A stretch of 64,000 bases of DNA from Dactylosporangium sp. AC04546 (GTDB lineage: Bacteria > Actinomycetota > Actinomycetes > Mycobacteriales > Micromonosporaceae). Shown in pieces: positions 24,254-33,819 of this stretch. The stretch is taken from contig NZ_JAHYSG010000021.1 of assembly GCF_022095675.1 (NCBI RefSeq), positions 70,647-134,646 of the forward strand, given 5' to 3'. A program made the translations under genes and the position numbers. Each line of letters opens with the position of its first letter. The first letter of the stretch is position 1. Under the pieces are notes generated by a model. That model ran no database searches. It was not told the DNA's origin and was given only the letters and a program-made list of their open reading frames with translations.

Positions 24254-25117
24254 ATGGCCGAAGTTGTCGCGGTCATCGCCTCGACCCACCACCCCTTCTA
24301 CTACAAGGCGTCGACCGCCACCGGCGAGGACCGCCCGCCGTTCGCCGACGAGTGGGTCCGCAAGATCCTGAAGTTCCGCGAGACGCTGACCAAAGCGAAT
24401 CCCGACGTGCTCGTCATGGTCGGCTCCGACCACTTCCACCAGCTGTGGCTGGACAACATGCCGCAGTTCCTGGTCGGCAAGGCGCCGTTCTACGACGCCA
24501 ACTGGTACAACGAGGAGCGCGAGTTCGGCCTGCCGCGCATGCTGCTGCGCGGGCAGGAGGACCTGTCGGCGCACATCCTGCGCGAGGGTCTCGACGCCGG
24601 GTTCGACCTCGCGTTCAGCAACGAGCTGCGCATCGACCACAGCGTCACCTGCCCGATCATCACCCTGCGGCCCGAGGCCGACCTGCCGATCGTGCCGGTG
24701 TACACGAACATCTTCGCGCCGCCGCTGCCGCAGCCGAAGCGCTTCGTGCAGCTCGGCCGCACGATCCGGGAGCTCGTCGAGTCGTGGCCGTCGCACCTGC
24801 GGGTCGCGGTCGTCGGCACCGGGCACCTGTCGCTGGAGCTCGGCGGCCCGCGCCAGTTCGGCCCGCACGGCCCCGACCCGGAGTTCGACCGCCGGGCCGT
24901 GGAGTGGATCGCCACCGGCGACATCGAGGGCTGCCTGTCCGAGGTGACGCTGGACAGCCTGCACGCACCGGGCAACGCGACCCACGGCTTCATGGACTTC
25001 ATGCTCATGATGGGCGTCGCCGGCGACGGCCGGAAGGCCGACTACGTCGACACCTACGACCTGTTCCACACCATGGAGGCGTACTTCACCTGGTACCCGA
25101 ACGGAGCGCCGGCATGA
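24254..25117 (+). CDS. LigB-type class III extradiol ring-cleavage dioxygenase, catalytic subunit
   Basis: 287 residues. LigB-superfamily pattern with iron-ligand histidines in ASTHHPFYY, a GSDHFHQLW motif, RIDHSVTCPII and VVGTGHLSLELGG. AAGGA precedes ATG 24254. The end overlaps the LigA-type gene as ATGA, the normal order being reversed relative to ligAB. These enzymes open catechol-type rings (protocatechuate, gallate and similar) next to the diol using Fe(II) and O2. The substrate cannot be told from sequence alone. Confidence 0.9.
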   Translation: MAEVVAVIASTHHPFYYKASTATGEDRPPFADEWVRKILKFRETLTKANPDVLVMVGSDHFHQLWLDNMPQFLVGKAPFYDANWYNEEREFGLPRMLLRGQEDLSAHILREGLDAGFDLAFSNELRIDHSVTCPIITLRPEADLPIVPVYTNIFAPPLPQPKRFVQLGRTIRELVESWPSHLRVAVVGTGHLSLELGGPRQFGPHGPDPEFDRRAVEWIATGDIEGCLSEVTLDSLHAPGNATHGFMDFMLMMGVAGDGRKADYVDTYDLFHTMEAYFTWYPNGAPA

Positions 25118-25476
25118 GCAAGTACCTGCTGAACAAGTTCCTGTACACGGTGGACCGCGACCCCGACCTGGTGGAGCGGTACCGGGAGGACCCGGCCGGG
25201 ACCGTCGCGTGGTGGGAGTCGTCGCTCGGGCTGTCGTTGCTCAACTCCCACAGCGGCGAGGCCACCACCTGGCTGCGGCTGGAGGACGCCGAGCGGGACG
25301 CGCTCGTCGAGCACGACTACGTGAAGCTGTTCGAGCTCGGCGCGCACCCGTTCCTCACGCTCACGCTGTTCATCGCGATGTTCGAGCGCGACCACGAGGA
25401 GCCGCTCGCGTTCCAGAAGCAGTACGCGGTCCGGCTGGCCCACTTCAACCTGCCCTACCCGGACATCGCGACCTGA
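25114..25476 (+). CDS. LigA-type small subunit of extradiol dioxygenase
   Basis: 120 residues, all helical. The family segment LEDAERDALVEHDYVKLFEL-GAHP matches the alpha subunit of protocatechuate 4,5-dioxygenase-type enzymes, which caps the active site of LigB. It starts at ATG 25114 within the ATGA overlap with the catalytic subunit, so equal synthesis is expected. The C-terminus (LPYPDIAT) lies one base before the next gene. Confidence 0.88.
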   Translation: MSKYLLNKFLYTVDRDPDLVERYREDPAGTVAWWESSLGLSLLNSHSGEATTWLRLEDAERDALVEHDYVKLFELGAHPFLTLTLFIAMFERDHEEPLAFQKQYAVRLAHFNLPYPDIAT

Positions 25477-25477
25477 C

Positions 25478-26437
25478 ATGCGCGCGCTCACTGTTGTCCG
25501 GTGTGGACAGCCGCCCGTCGTCGTGGACCGGCCCGCCCCGGTCCCCGGCGACGGCTTCGTCGCGGTCACCCTCACCGCCGCGCCCATCACCCCGCTCGAC
25601 GTCCTGTGCGCCTCCGGTACCTCGTACTTCGGCGCGCCCGCGGTGCCGTACGTCCCCGGTGTGCAGGGCGTCGGCACGCTCGACGACGGGACGCCGGTGT
25701 GGTTCCCGACCGACGCCGGCATGCGCCCCGGCGACGGCTCCATGGCCGAGCGGGTCGTGGTCCCGGCCGCCGACGTCGTCGCGCTGCCCGAGGGCGTCGA
25801 CCCGAAGCTGGTCGCCGCCCTCGGCCTGTCGGCGGTCGCCGCCTGGAAGGCGCTGACCTGGCGCGGCGAGCTGCTGGCCGGCGAGCAGGTCCTCGTCCTG
25901 GGCGGCGGCGGGATCGTCGGCCAGGCCGCGCTGCAGATCGCCCGCCTCCACGGCGCCCGCCGGGTCGTCGCCGCCTGCCGGTCAGCGGCCGCCCAGGAGC
26001 GGGCCCGCCGCCTCGGCGCCGACGCGGTCGTCCCACTGGGTGACGGCGACGACGTGGCCGGCCTCGCCGCCCGTCTCAAGGAGGCCCTGGACGGCCCGGC
26101 CGACCTGGTCCTCGACCCGCTGTTCGGCGTCCCGGCCGCCGCCGCGCTGAAGACCCTGACGCCGCACGGCCGCCTGGTCAACCTCGGCAGCTCGGCGGGG
26201 GAGACCGCCCCGTTCGACTCGGCGACCCTGCGCAGCGGCTCGCTGCGCGTGCTCGGCTACACCAACAACGAGCTGAGCGCCGCCGAGAAGGGCGCCACGA
26301 TCCGCCTCATCGCCGACCACGCCCTCGCCGGCCGCCTCACCGTCGACCACCAGGAGATCCCCCTCGCCGAGGCCCCGCAGGCCTGGTCGAGCCAGGCCGA
26401 CGGCCGCGCCACCCGCCGCATCGTGCTGGTCCCGTAG
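25478..26437 (+). CDS. MDR-family zinc-independent dehydrogenase
   Basis: 319 residues. GroES-like domain (VVVDRPAPVPGDGFVAVTL; VPYVPGVQGVGTL) and Rossmann domain with VLVLGGGGIVGQAALQIA. It starts one base after the LigA-like stop and ends the operon. It may oxidise or reduce a ring-cleavage product or an upstream alcohol/aldehyde. No LigC-type dehydrogenase is present, so it could fill that role (inference). Convergent with the methyltransferase gene 30 bp away. Confidence 0.85.
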   Translation: MRALTVVRCGQPPVVVDRPAPVPGDGFVAVTLTAAPITPLDVLCASGTSYFGAPAVPYVPGVQGVGTLDDGTPVWFPTDAGMRPGDGSMAERVVVPAADVVALPEGVDPKLVAALGLSAVAAWKALTWRGELLAGEQVLVLGGGGIVGQAALQIARLHGARRVVAACRSAAAQERARRLGADAVVPLGDGDDVAGLAARLKEALDGPADLVLDPLFGVPAAAALKTLTPHGRLVNLGSSAGETAPFDSATLRSGSLRVLGYTNNELSAAEKGATIRLIADHALAGRLTVDHQEIPLAEAPQAWSSQADGRATRRIVLVP

Positions 26438-26467
26438 CGCTCGCCGGCGATCGCTGCCGTCGCGGCG

Positions 26468-27136
26468 CTACCGGCGGCACCAGACGGTGAGGCGGTCCGG
26501 GATGTTCGGCCACGAGGGCAGGGCCAGCTCGTCGGCCGCGGTCCAGTGCCGGGCGAGCTCCTCGTGCAGGCGGGCCGTCCCCGTCGGGCCGCCCGCGTCG
26601 CCGCCGACGTAGAGCAGGGTGTCGCCGCGGTAGGCCAGCAGTACCGCGTGACCGGCCGCGTCGTCGTCCGGGGGTGGCCAGCACAGCAGCAGCGTCCGGT
26701 CGCGGTGGCGGCGGACCGCGGCCACGCCGTCCAGGCGCTCGACCGGGGACCAGGTCGGGCCGGGCGGGTGGAACCGGCTGCCGCCGGCGTCCGGCGGTGC
26801 CGCGTCGGTCGCGACGACGTCGACGCCGCGCTCGCGCAGCAGGGCGGCCCAGTAGCCGGTGCCGGCGCCCGTCTCGAGGATCGGGCCGTGGTCGCCGATC
26901 AGGGCGAGGGCCGCCTCGGTCGGGATCGCCCACGCCAGGCGGGCCGCCAGCTCGCGCCGGCGCCGGGGCAGGTCCAGCTCCTGGGCCGGCCCCGGCGCTA
27001 TCCGCATCGGTCCCGCCTTCGGCCGGTCGCCGAGGAGGATCGATACCAGGTCGAACAACGGGTTACCGGACGCTCCGGGGGACAGCGCGGCCAGGGCGGC
27101 GTGGAACTCCGCCAGACGCACGGTCGGCGGGCTCAC
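26468..27136 (-). CDS. SAM-dependent methyltransferase-like protein
   Basis: 222 residues from GTG 27136, which overlaps the stop of the ABC ATPase gene as GTGA. The nucleotide-binding loop GPILETGAGTGYWAALLRER fits a class I methyltransferase fold. The C-terminal half (VAAVRRHRDRTLLLCWPPPD) is less typical and may lack catalytic parts. It is the last gene of the transporter operon. It could methylate or demethylate a catechol-like substrate, but the sequence does not prove it. Confidence 0.75.
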   Translation of the reverse strand: MSPPTVRLAEFHAALAALSPGASGNPLFDLVSILLGDRPKAGPMRIAPGPAQELDLPRRRRELAARLAWAIPTEAALALIGDHGPILETGAGTGYWAALLRERGVDVVATDAAPPDAGGSRFHPPGPTWSPVERLDGVAAVRRHRDRTLLLCWPPPDDDAAGHAVLLAYRGDTLLYVGGDAGGPTGTARLHEELARHWTAADELALPSWPNIPDRLTVWCRR

Positions 27137-27849
27137 AGGCCCAGGACGCTGCGCCGGACCTCCGGGCTCTGGCGCAGCTCCGCGGCCGGGCCGGAGGTGA
27201 CGACGCGGCCCTCGCCGAGCAGGTAGGCCCGGTCGGCGATGGCCAGGGCCCGCTCCACGTCCTGCTCCACCACGACCACGCTCACCCCGCCGGCGGCGAT
27301 CCGCTCGATCGCCTCGTACACCTCGTCGACGCGGACCGGGGCGAGCCCCAGCGACGGCTCGTCGAGCAGCAGCAGCCGCGGCCGGGCCATCAGGGCACGG
27401 CCGATCGCCACCATCTGCTGCTCGCCGCCGCTGAGGCTGCCCGCCAGCTGGCCGGCGCGCTCGGCGAGGCGGGGGAACATGTCGTACACCGTGGCGAGCG
27501 TGGTGCGGTGCTCGCGGCGGGCCTGCCGGCGGTACGCGCCGAGGACGAGATTGTCGAAGACCGTCATGCGCGGGAAGATCCGCCGGCCCTCCGGGACGAT
27601 CGCCACGCCGTGGGCGCAGACCCGGTGCCCGGCCAGGGCCGTGGTGTCGGCGCCGGCGACGCTGATCCGGCCGCCGGCGGCCGGGTGGATGCCGGCGACC
27701 GTGTTGACGAGCGTCGACTTCCCGGCGCCGTTGGGGCCGACGACGCAGACCGTCTCGCCGGCGCCCACCGACAGGGTGACGTCCCACAGGGCCTGCGCGT
27801 CGCCGTAGCGGACGTCGAGGCCGGTGACTTGCAGAACCTGCTCAGACAT
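27133..27849 (-). CDS. branched-chain-amino-acid-type ABC transporter ATPase (LivF-like)
   Basis: 238 residues. Walker A GPNGAGKST, signature LSGGEQQMVAIGRALM, Walker B RLLLLDEPSLGL and the LivF-typical VVVVEQDVERAL. It hydrolyses ATP to drive import through the LivH/LivM-like pair. It overlaps the fused permease-ATPase gene upstream by eight bases and the methyltransferase gene downstream by four. Confidence 0.92.
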   Translation of the reverse strand: MSEQVLQVTGLDVRYGDAQALWDVTLSVGAGETVCVVGPNGAGKSTLVNTVAGIHPAAGGRISVAGADTTALAGHRVCAHGVAIVPEGRRIFPRMTVFDNLVLGAYRRQARREHRTTLATVYDMFPRLAERAGQLAGSLSGGEQQMVAIGRALMARPRLLLLDEPSLGLAPVRVDEVYEAIERIAAGGVSVVVVEQDVERALAIADRAYLLGEGRVVTSGPAAELRQSPEVRRSVLGL

Positions 27850-29719
27850 GGGCCTGCTTCCCGAGGTAGGCGCGGACGACGGCGGGGTCGCTCATCACCG
27901 TCTGCGGGTCGCCGTCGGCCAGCAGCGAGCCGCGGTCGAGCACGACGATCCGGGTGGCGAGCTGGTTGAGCACCCGCAGCAGGTGCTCGACGATGACGAT
28001 CGTGATGCCGCTGCTGTGGATGCGGCGCACCACCCGCACGGCGTTGTCGACCTCGGCCGGGTTGAGACCGGCGAGCGCCTCGTCGAGCAGCAGCACCTTC
28101 GGGTCCGACGCGATCGCGCGGGCCATCTCCAGCAGCTGCCGCTGGTGCAGGTTGAGGCGGCCGGGCCGGGCGTCGGCGAGGTGGTCCAGGGCGACCGTCG
28201 CCAGGTGCCGCTCGGCGAGCGGACGGGCCTGGCGCAGCGACATCGGCGTGCGGCCGAACATGATGGCCGTGGCCACGTTGTCCCGCACGGTCATCGAGTC
28301 GAAGGGCTTCGGGATCTGGTACGTGCGGGCGAGCCCGACGTGCGCGATGCGGTGCGGCGGCAGCCGGGTGATGTCGTGCCCGTCGACGCGGATGACGCCC
28401 CGCGTCGGCCGGGTCGCCCCGGACAGCAGGTTGACCAGCGTGGTCTTGCCGGAGCCGTTGGGCCCGACGAGGCCGATGAGCTCGCCGGAGCGGATGTCGA
28501 GGGTGACGTCCTCCAGCGCGTGCACGCCGCCGTAGTACTTCGCCACCTCCCGGCACTCGACGAGCACGGGCCCGATGGCGGGTGGCTCGCCGACGTCCTC
28601 CACGATGGGCTCCGGCAGGTGTGCGGGCGCGGCCACGGCCGGCGCGGCCGGGCTGCGGCGGGTGCCGAGGACGATCGCGACCAGCGCCGCGGCCAGCATG
28701 CCGGCCACCAGCCAGTCGAGCATCTCGCCCCAGACGTTGAGGATGTACAGCACCCCGAACACGACGACGAAGCCCGCGAGCGCCGCGTATGGCCGCGCCC
28801 GCAGCCGCGCGTAGAGCCCGGCCGGCGCGGTGGCGACCAGGATCGCCAGGATGGCGCCGAGGAAGATGGCGTTGTACTCGTCGAGGCCGTACGACGACAG
28901 CCGGTCCTGGAGCGTCACGATGAGCACGGCGCCGATTACGGGGCCCAGCCAGTGCGACCGCCCGCCGAGCACGCCCATCACGATGACGAACAGCGGGATC
29001 GTCAGGCCGAACACGCTCTCGACGGTGACGAAGCCGATCTGCAGCGCGTAGACGCTCCCGGCCACGCCGCCGAGGACGCCACTGGCGACGATGGCGAGCA
29101 TCTTGTACCGGAAGGTCGGCACGCCGAGAACCTCGGCGACGTCCTCGTTGTCGTGGATGGCGGTGAGCGCGGATCCGGCGCGGGTGCGCTGCACCAGGAA
29201 CGCGACGGCGACGGCGACCGCGGCGACGGCCAGCGCCAGGAGGTACTGGAACTGCTGGAACGTCCCGAAGAACTCCGGGTACTCGGGCAGCGGCAGCGTC
29301 GTGCCCTGCCCGCCGTCGACCGAGCGGTTGATCCGGGCGAACGCGGCGAGGATGAACGGCACGGCCAGGGTGAGCAGGGCGAAGATCTCACCGCGCAGTG
29401 ACCCGAGCCGGAATGCGACGGCACCGATGCCGAGTGCCAGCAGCCCGCACAGGACGGCGGCGAGCGGCAACGTCCAGAAGAAGCCCACGCCGTGCCGGCC
29501 GGTGAGCACGGCCGTGGTGTAGGCGCCGACCCCGACGTACGCGGCCTGGCCGAAGCTGAAGTAGCCGCTGTAGCCGGACAGCAGGTTCCAGCTGGTCGCC
29601 TGGGCGATCCAGAAGCACACCGAGCCGAGCAGGATCAGGTAGAACGAGGCCATTCCCAGGTCCGGCGCGAACAGGCCGAGGGCCGCCAGCACCAGGAAGG
29701 CCACCAGCAGGCTCTTCAT
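27842..29719 (-). CDS. fused LivM-LivG: ABC permease and ATPase in one chain
   Basis: 625 residues. Residues 1-350 form the membrane permease (LLSGYSGYFSFGQAAYVGVG is the LivM hallmark). A Pro/Ala-rich linker follows (RRSPAAPAVAAPAHLPEPIV), then an ATPase with Walker A GPNGSGKTT and Walker B VLLLDEALAGLNP. The signature loop reads LNLHQRQLLEMARA instead of LSGGQ, a known drift in LivG-type subunits. ATG 29719 overlaps the LivH-like stop as ATGA. Fusion fixes stoichiometry of the two subunits. Confidence 0.92.
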   Translation of the reverse strand: MKSLLVAFLVLAALGLFAPDLGMASFYLILLGSVCFWIAQATSWNLLSGYSGYFSFGQAAYVGVGAYTTAVLTGRHGVGFFWTLPLAAVLCGLLALGIGAVAFRLGSLRGEIFALLTLAVPFILAAFARINRSVDGGQGTTLPLPEYPEFFGTFQQFQYLLALAVAAVAVAVAFLVQRTRAGSALTAIHDNEDVAEVLGVPTFRYKMLAIVASGVLGGVAGSVYALQIGFVTVESVFGLTIPLFVIVMGVLGGRSHWLGPVIGAVLIVTLQDRLSSYGLDEYNAIFLGAILAILVATAPAGLYARLRARPYAALAGFVVVFGVLYILNVWGEMLDWLVAGMLAAALVAIVLGTRRSPAAPAVAAPAHLPEPIVEDVGEPPAIGPVLVECREVAKYYGGVHALEDVTLDIRSGELIGLVGPNGSGKTTLVNLLSGATRPTRGVIRVDGHDITRLPPHRIAHVGLARTYQIPKPFDSMTVRDNVATAIMFGRTPMSLRQARPLAERHLATVALDHLADARPGRLNLHQRQLLEMARAIASDPKVLLLDEALAGLNPAEVDNAVRVVRRIHSSGITIVIVEHLLRVLNQLATRIVVLDRGSLLADGDPQTVMSDPAVVRAYLGKQAHV

Positions 29720-30585
29720 CGGGCCGCTCCGATCGTGAACAGGCCGCGCGGGCGCAGCAGCAGCGCGAGGATGATGGCGGAGAAGAGCACGAACGGCGCC
29801 GTGGCCGGGGACCACACGACCGACACGACGCCGGAGAGCACCCCGACGAGGACACCGGCCGCGAAGGTCCCGACGACCTCGCCGATGCCGCCGAGGATGA
29901 CGACGGCGAACACGATGCCGAACCACTCGTAGGCGGTGTCCGGGGTCAGCGCGTTCGACAGCGAGAACACGGTGCCGGCCAGCGCCGCGGTCGCCCCGAC
30001 CACGCCGCCGAGCAGCAGGCTGAGCCGGCGGTGGTCGACGCCGAACGCACCGGCGACGGCGCTGTCCTGGGCGATCGCCCGCATCGCGCGCCCGGCGAAC
30101 GTGCGGCGCAGCACCAGGTGCCCGCCGACCACGACGAGCACCGCCAGGCCGAACGCGATGAGCGTGGTGACCGGGAAGACCAGCCGGCCGACCGAGAGCG
30201 AGGCGGTGGCGTACGGGTTGACGTCGGCGCCCATCCGCCGGAAGTCGGCCGTCCACACGTTGTGGGCGACCTGGATGGTGATGATGAGCAGGCCGAAGCT
30301 GACCAGCAGCGAGTTGAACTCGCTGAGGGCGAGCCGGTCGAAGAGCCACTGCAGGGCGGCGCCGGCGACGAACATCAGCGGCACCGTGACCAGCAGGGTC
30401 AGCAGCGGGTCGATCCCCCAGGAGGTGGCGAGCTGGAGGGTGAGGTACGCGCCGACCAGGATCAGCCCGAAGTGGGCCAGGTTGATGACGCGCAGCACCC
30501 CCCAGGTCACCGACAGGCCGATGGCCATCAGGGCGTAGAGGCCACCGATCAGCGCGCCGCTGAGGGTGGCCTGGACAACGTTCAT
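29716..30585 (-). CDS. branched-chain-amino-acid-type ABC transporter permease (LivH-like)
   Basis: 289 residues with about eight membrane segments. The family start ATLSGALIGGLYALMAIGLS and VINLAHFGLILVGAYLTL are clear, as is the ATPase-coupling segment RRTFAGRAMRAIAQD. It pairs with the LivM half of the next gene to form the pore. GAGG precedes ATG 30585. The frame is open farther upstream but without family similarity. Confidence 0.92.
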   Translation of the reverse strand: MNVVQATLSGALIGGLYALMAIGLSVTWGVLRVINLAHFGLILVGAYLTLQLATSWGIDPLLTLLVTVPLMFVAGAALQWLFDRLALSEFNSLLVSFGLLIITIQVAHNVWTADFRRMGADVNPYATASLSVGRLVFPVTTLIAFGLAVLVVVGGHLVLRRTFAGRAMRAIAQDSAVAGAFGVDHRRLSLLLGGVVGATAALAGTVFSLSNALTPDTAYEWFGIVFAVVILGGIGEVVGTFAAGVLVGVLSGVVSVVWSPATAPFVLFSAIILALLLRPRGLFTIGAAR

Positions 30586-30649
30586 CGGGGCCTCGCAACT
30601 TCCAGGAAGGGCCGGCGGGCGAGCGCCCACCGGCCCGGGCAACAGGGGG

Positions 30650-31900
30650 TCAGGCGCGGGGGCCGGCGAGCGGGGCGGCGGCCTTGTCCGCCGGCCACAC
30701 GACGACCCAGTCACCCTTCTGGATCTGCTTCAGCGTCTGGGTCGTCGGCCAGAAGTTGAACGACTTCGGGTCGAAGGTCAGGTGGCCGCTGAACGTGGTG
30801 TCGACGCCCTTGTCGTGCAGGGAGTCGCAGAGCTTCTTCTGGTCGGTGCCGCCGGTCGCCTTCACCGCGCCGGTGAGGATCTCCCACGCGTTCCAGGAGG
30901 CCGTGGCCTGGGTCTCGAAGACGGTGTACGGCAGGTTCGCCGCCTTCGCCTTCTCGCTGAACTTCGTGGTGATCTCGGTGGCCTGTGCGCCGAGCTTGTC
31001 GAGGATCGGCTTGTTCGGCTCGAACATCGACACCGACAGCATGCCCTCGGACAGGTCGCCGAGCGCGAGCAGCGGGCCGGGCGCCGGGAACAGGCCGAAC
31101 ATCTGCTTCGGCCGGTAGTTGAGCTGTTTCATCGCCTGCAGGATGTTCACCGCGTCGACGCCGAGGCCGTTGTTGATGACCAGGTCGGGGTTGGCGTCGC
31201 GGACCTGGGTGGCGATCGGCGCCCAGTCGGTCGTGGTCGGCGGGTAGTGCACGTCGGCGACGACGGTGATGCCACGCTGCTTGGCGATGCTCAGCGCGCC
31301 GGCCTTGTCGCTGCCGAAGCCGTCGGAGACGAACGCCGCCGAGCCGCTCTGGCTGGTGAGCACGGCGACCGTCTTCGGCGGGGTGGGCAGGCTGGCCAGG
31401 GCGTCGAACAGCTGGTTGGGGATGAAGCTGTTCGGCGTCGGGCCGATCGACCAGGCCGGGAACTGGCACTCGTAGGTCAGCTGCGGCGCGAGCACGGCCG
31501 AGTGCTGCGGCAGGATGTAGCCGTGCCGCTGGGCGACGGCCATCGCCGAGAGGATGTTCGGGGTGGCGTAGGGGCCGAGGATGAGGTCGACCTTGTCCTG
31601 GCTGATCAGCCGCTCGTACAGCTGGCTGACCTTGGCCTGGTCGGACTGGTCGTCGAGCACCTTCCACTCGACCTTGCGCCCGAGCAGGCCGCCGGCGGCG
31701 TTGAGCCGTTCGACGAACTCCTCTCCGGCGATCTTGTGGATCTGGCCGGTCGCGGCGAACGCGCCGGTCAGCGACAGCGTCGAGCCGACCACGATCGGCG
31801 CGCTGTTGCCGCTCGACCCGCCGTCACCGGATCCGCGGTTGCAGCCGGTGACGACCAGGACCGTCGCGACGGCCGCAGCGACGAGTGAACGCCTGCGCAT
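30650..31900 (-). CDS. ABC transporter substrate-binding lipoprotein (LivJ/HAAT type)
   Basis: 416 residues. Lipoprotein signal with lipobox LVVTGC (Cys about 20) and a Gly/Ser linker. Periplasmic-binding-protein-6 fold: IVVGSTLSLTGAFAATGQIH, LGRKVEWKVLDDQSDQAKV, ILGPYATPNILSAMAV. HAAT-family binders carry amino acids, amides, urea or aromatic acids, so an aromatic or acyl-aromatic ligand would fit the neighbouring genes (inference). GGAGGAG precedes ATG 31900. Confidence 0.9.
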   Translation of the reverse strand: MRRRSLVAAAVATVLVVTGCNRGSGDGGSSGNSAPIVVGSTLSLTGAFAATGQIHKIAGEEFVERLNAAGGLLGRKVEWKVLDDQSDQAKVSQLYERLISQDKVDLILGPYATPNILSAMAVAQRHGYILPQHSAVLAPQLTYECQFPAWSIGPTPNSFIPNQLFDALASLPTPPKTVAVLTSQSGSAAFVSDGFGSDKAGALSIAKQRGITVVADVHYPPTTTDWAPIATQVRDANPDLVINNGLGVDAVNILQAMKQLNYRPKQMFGLFPAPGPLLALGDLSEGMLSVSMFEPNKPILDKLGAQATEITTKFSEKAKAANLPYTVFETQATASWNAWEILTGAVKATGGTDQKKLCDSLHDKGVDTTFSGHLTFDPKSFNFWPTTQTLKQIQKGDWVVVWPADKAAAPLAGPRA

Positions 31901-31933
31901 CTGCTTGTCTCCTCCCGAATGGCAGCGGTGTGC

Positions 31934-33619
31934 TCAGCGCACGTCGCCGGTGTCGTGGACCACCGCGCCGCCGACCACGGTCAGCACGGAGCGGAGGTTC
32001 CTGAGCTTGTCGTCGGGGACGGTGAAGTAGTCGTCGCTGAGCACGACCACGTCACCGAGGCGGCCGACCTCCAGCGCGCCGAGCTGGTCCTCGTCGTCGC
32101 CGCCGAGGAACCATTGGTTGGCCCGGGTGTAGAGGTGCAGCAGCTCCTGCCGGCTGATCTGCTGCCCGGCGTTGATCTGGTTGCCGAGCGCGTTGCGGCC
32201 GGTCGTCGCGTAGTACGCATGGATCCACGGGTTCATCGGGGCGATCTGCATGCCGTCGGAGCTCATGCCGGCCGGGATGCCGTGGTCCACGATCGTGCGG
32301 AAGGGCGGGCCGGACGTGGGGCCGGTGCCGGCGAGGTACTGGTAGCCGGTGAGGTTGACGCCACCGCCGACGGCCTTGAGGCGGTCGAGGTACTCGGCGC
32401 TGATCCGCGGGACGTGCGCGATGACCCAGCGCAGGTCCTTGATGCCGATCTCGGCGTCGACCGCCTCGAACGCCTGGATCTGGGTCTGGAAGTCGGTGCC
32501 GGTGAGCGAGTGCACCTCGACCCGCCAGCGGGCCTTCGCCGTCCTGCGCGCGGCCTCGAGGAACACCGGGCCGCCGAAGTAGCTCGCCGCGATGAACTCG
32601 CCGATCGCGCCGGTGCGCACCATGTCGTTGCCGAAGAACTTGAAGGTGTTCTGGATGCGCTGGGTGAGGGTGGTGACGTTGGCGTCGGTGTCCTGGTGCA
32701 GGAAGTTGATGCGCAGCCGGATGGTGGCCTTGCCCTCGTCGAACAGCTGCAGGAAGGGCAGGTTCATCGAGTAGTTGTCCTCGTGCGCGGCGCCGTCCGA
32801 CGGGCTGTCGGTCTTCTGGAACGCGCCCTGGTCGAGGTGGGTGGTGACGCCGAGGCTCACCGCGTAGGCCATCGCGTCGAGGGCGCTGCGCCGGCGGTCG
32901 TCGTCGGTGAGCGCCCGGCGCAGCGCGAGGGTCGCCTTGCCGGTCTCCTGGCCGCCGGCGATCGAGCCGTCGGCGCCGACCGTCACCGCGGGGGAGACGG
33001 CCTCGAAGAACTTCTTGCCGAGCGTGTTGGTCACGCTGGGCCCGGTGAAGCCGATGGACAGGTACGCGGGGTGGTCCGGCACGGCCGCGTCGAGCTCGGC
33101 GAGCGTCGGCAGCCGCACCTGCTGGAACTGGTTGAAGTGGAAGCCGCCGATGGTGGTGACGAACTTGCCGCGGGGGGTGTGCCGGGCCCGCTCGCGGTAG
33201 GTCCGCTGCACGTCGGCGACGGAGTAGGCGTTCTCCAGCGGGGTGTGGTAGCCGGGCCGGTTGCCCATGAGCACGACGTGGTTGTGGCAGTCGATGAGGC
33301 CGGGGATCGCGGTCCGCCCGCGGAGGTCGACCGCGGGCGCTTTGCCTTCCCACAGCCGTCTCGCGGCGCCCTCGTTGGCGCCGGCGTAGACGATCCGGCC
33401 GTCCTGGATGGCCAGCACGCTCACGACGCGGTGCTGTGCGTCCATCGTGTGGATCCGGCCGTTGTGCAGCAGGAGGTCGCCGCGCAGCGACCCCTCTTTG
33501 TAGTGCTCGTGGGCCGACGCGGCGGCGGGGACACCGAGCGCGCCGGCGGCGACCGCGGCACCGGCGACGGCTCCGCCGCGCAGGACGCCGCGCCGGGACA
33601 GGGCGTGTTCTTCGCTCAT
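31934..33619 (-). CDS. Tat-exported YtcJ-type amidohydrolase (2)
   Basis: 561 residues. Twin-arginine signal ALSRRGVLRGGAVAGAAVAA. The amidohydrolase core parallels the 20168 protein throughout: NGRIHTMDAQHRVVSVLAIQ, PGLIDCHNHVVLMGNRPGYH, SSDGMQIAPMNPWIHAYYA. The late metal-region His of copy 1 (MHEDG) is SSDG here, so active-site details differ. AGGTGA precedes ATG 33619. First gene of the transporter operon, 33 bp before the binding protein. Two diverged exported paralogues in one regulon suggest two related substrates. Confidence 0.87.
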   Translation of the reverse strand: MSEEHALSRRGVLRGGAVAGAAVAAGALGVPAAASAHEHYKEGSLRGDLLLHNGRIHTMDAQHRVVSVLAIQDGRIVYAGANEGAARRLWEGKAPAVDLRGRTAIPGLIDCHNHVVLMGNRPGYHTPLENAYSVADVQRTYRERARHTPRGKFVTTIGGFHFNQFQQVRLPTLAELDAAVPDHPAYLSIGFTGPSVTNTLGKKFFEAVSPAVTVGADGSIAGGQETGKATLALRRALTDDDRRRSALDAMAYAVSLGVTTHLDQGAFQKTDSPSDGAAHEDNYSMNLPFLQLFDEGKATIRLRINFLHQDTDANVTTLTQRIQNTFKFFGNDMVRTGAIGEFIAASYFGGPVFLEAARRTAKARWRVEVHSLTGTDFQTQIQAFEAVDAEIGIKDLRWVIAHVPRISAEYLDRLKAVGGGVNLTGYQYLAGTGPTSGPPFRTIVDHGIPAGMSSDGMQIAPMNPWIHAYYATTGRNALGNQINAGQQISRQELLHLYTRANQWFLGGDDEDQLGALEVGRLGDVVVLSDDYFTVPDDKLRNLRSVLTVVGGAVVHDTGDVR

Positions 33620-33819
33620 TGCTGTGGTTCACCTGTTCTTGCGGTGGGGTGTGTGCGCGCAGCGGACGCGAGTCCGGCGATGATCGCGGACCCGTCGGGC
33701 GGCGCGGTGTAGGGGTGAAATCACAAGCGGGACAAGGGAATGGGGGTGAGTTGCAGGGGGCGGTGACCGACCCGCTCCCTGCCGCTGCACCCGAGCACCG
33801 GAGGGCGGCGCTCCGTTTA

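Noticed and set aside
33662..33691. Sixth IclR-type site before the second amidohydrolase
   Set aside because: The half-sites are present, but the distance between first and last is 24 rather than 19 bases, so it is only mentioned as a weak candidate.
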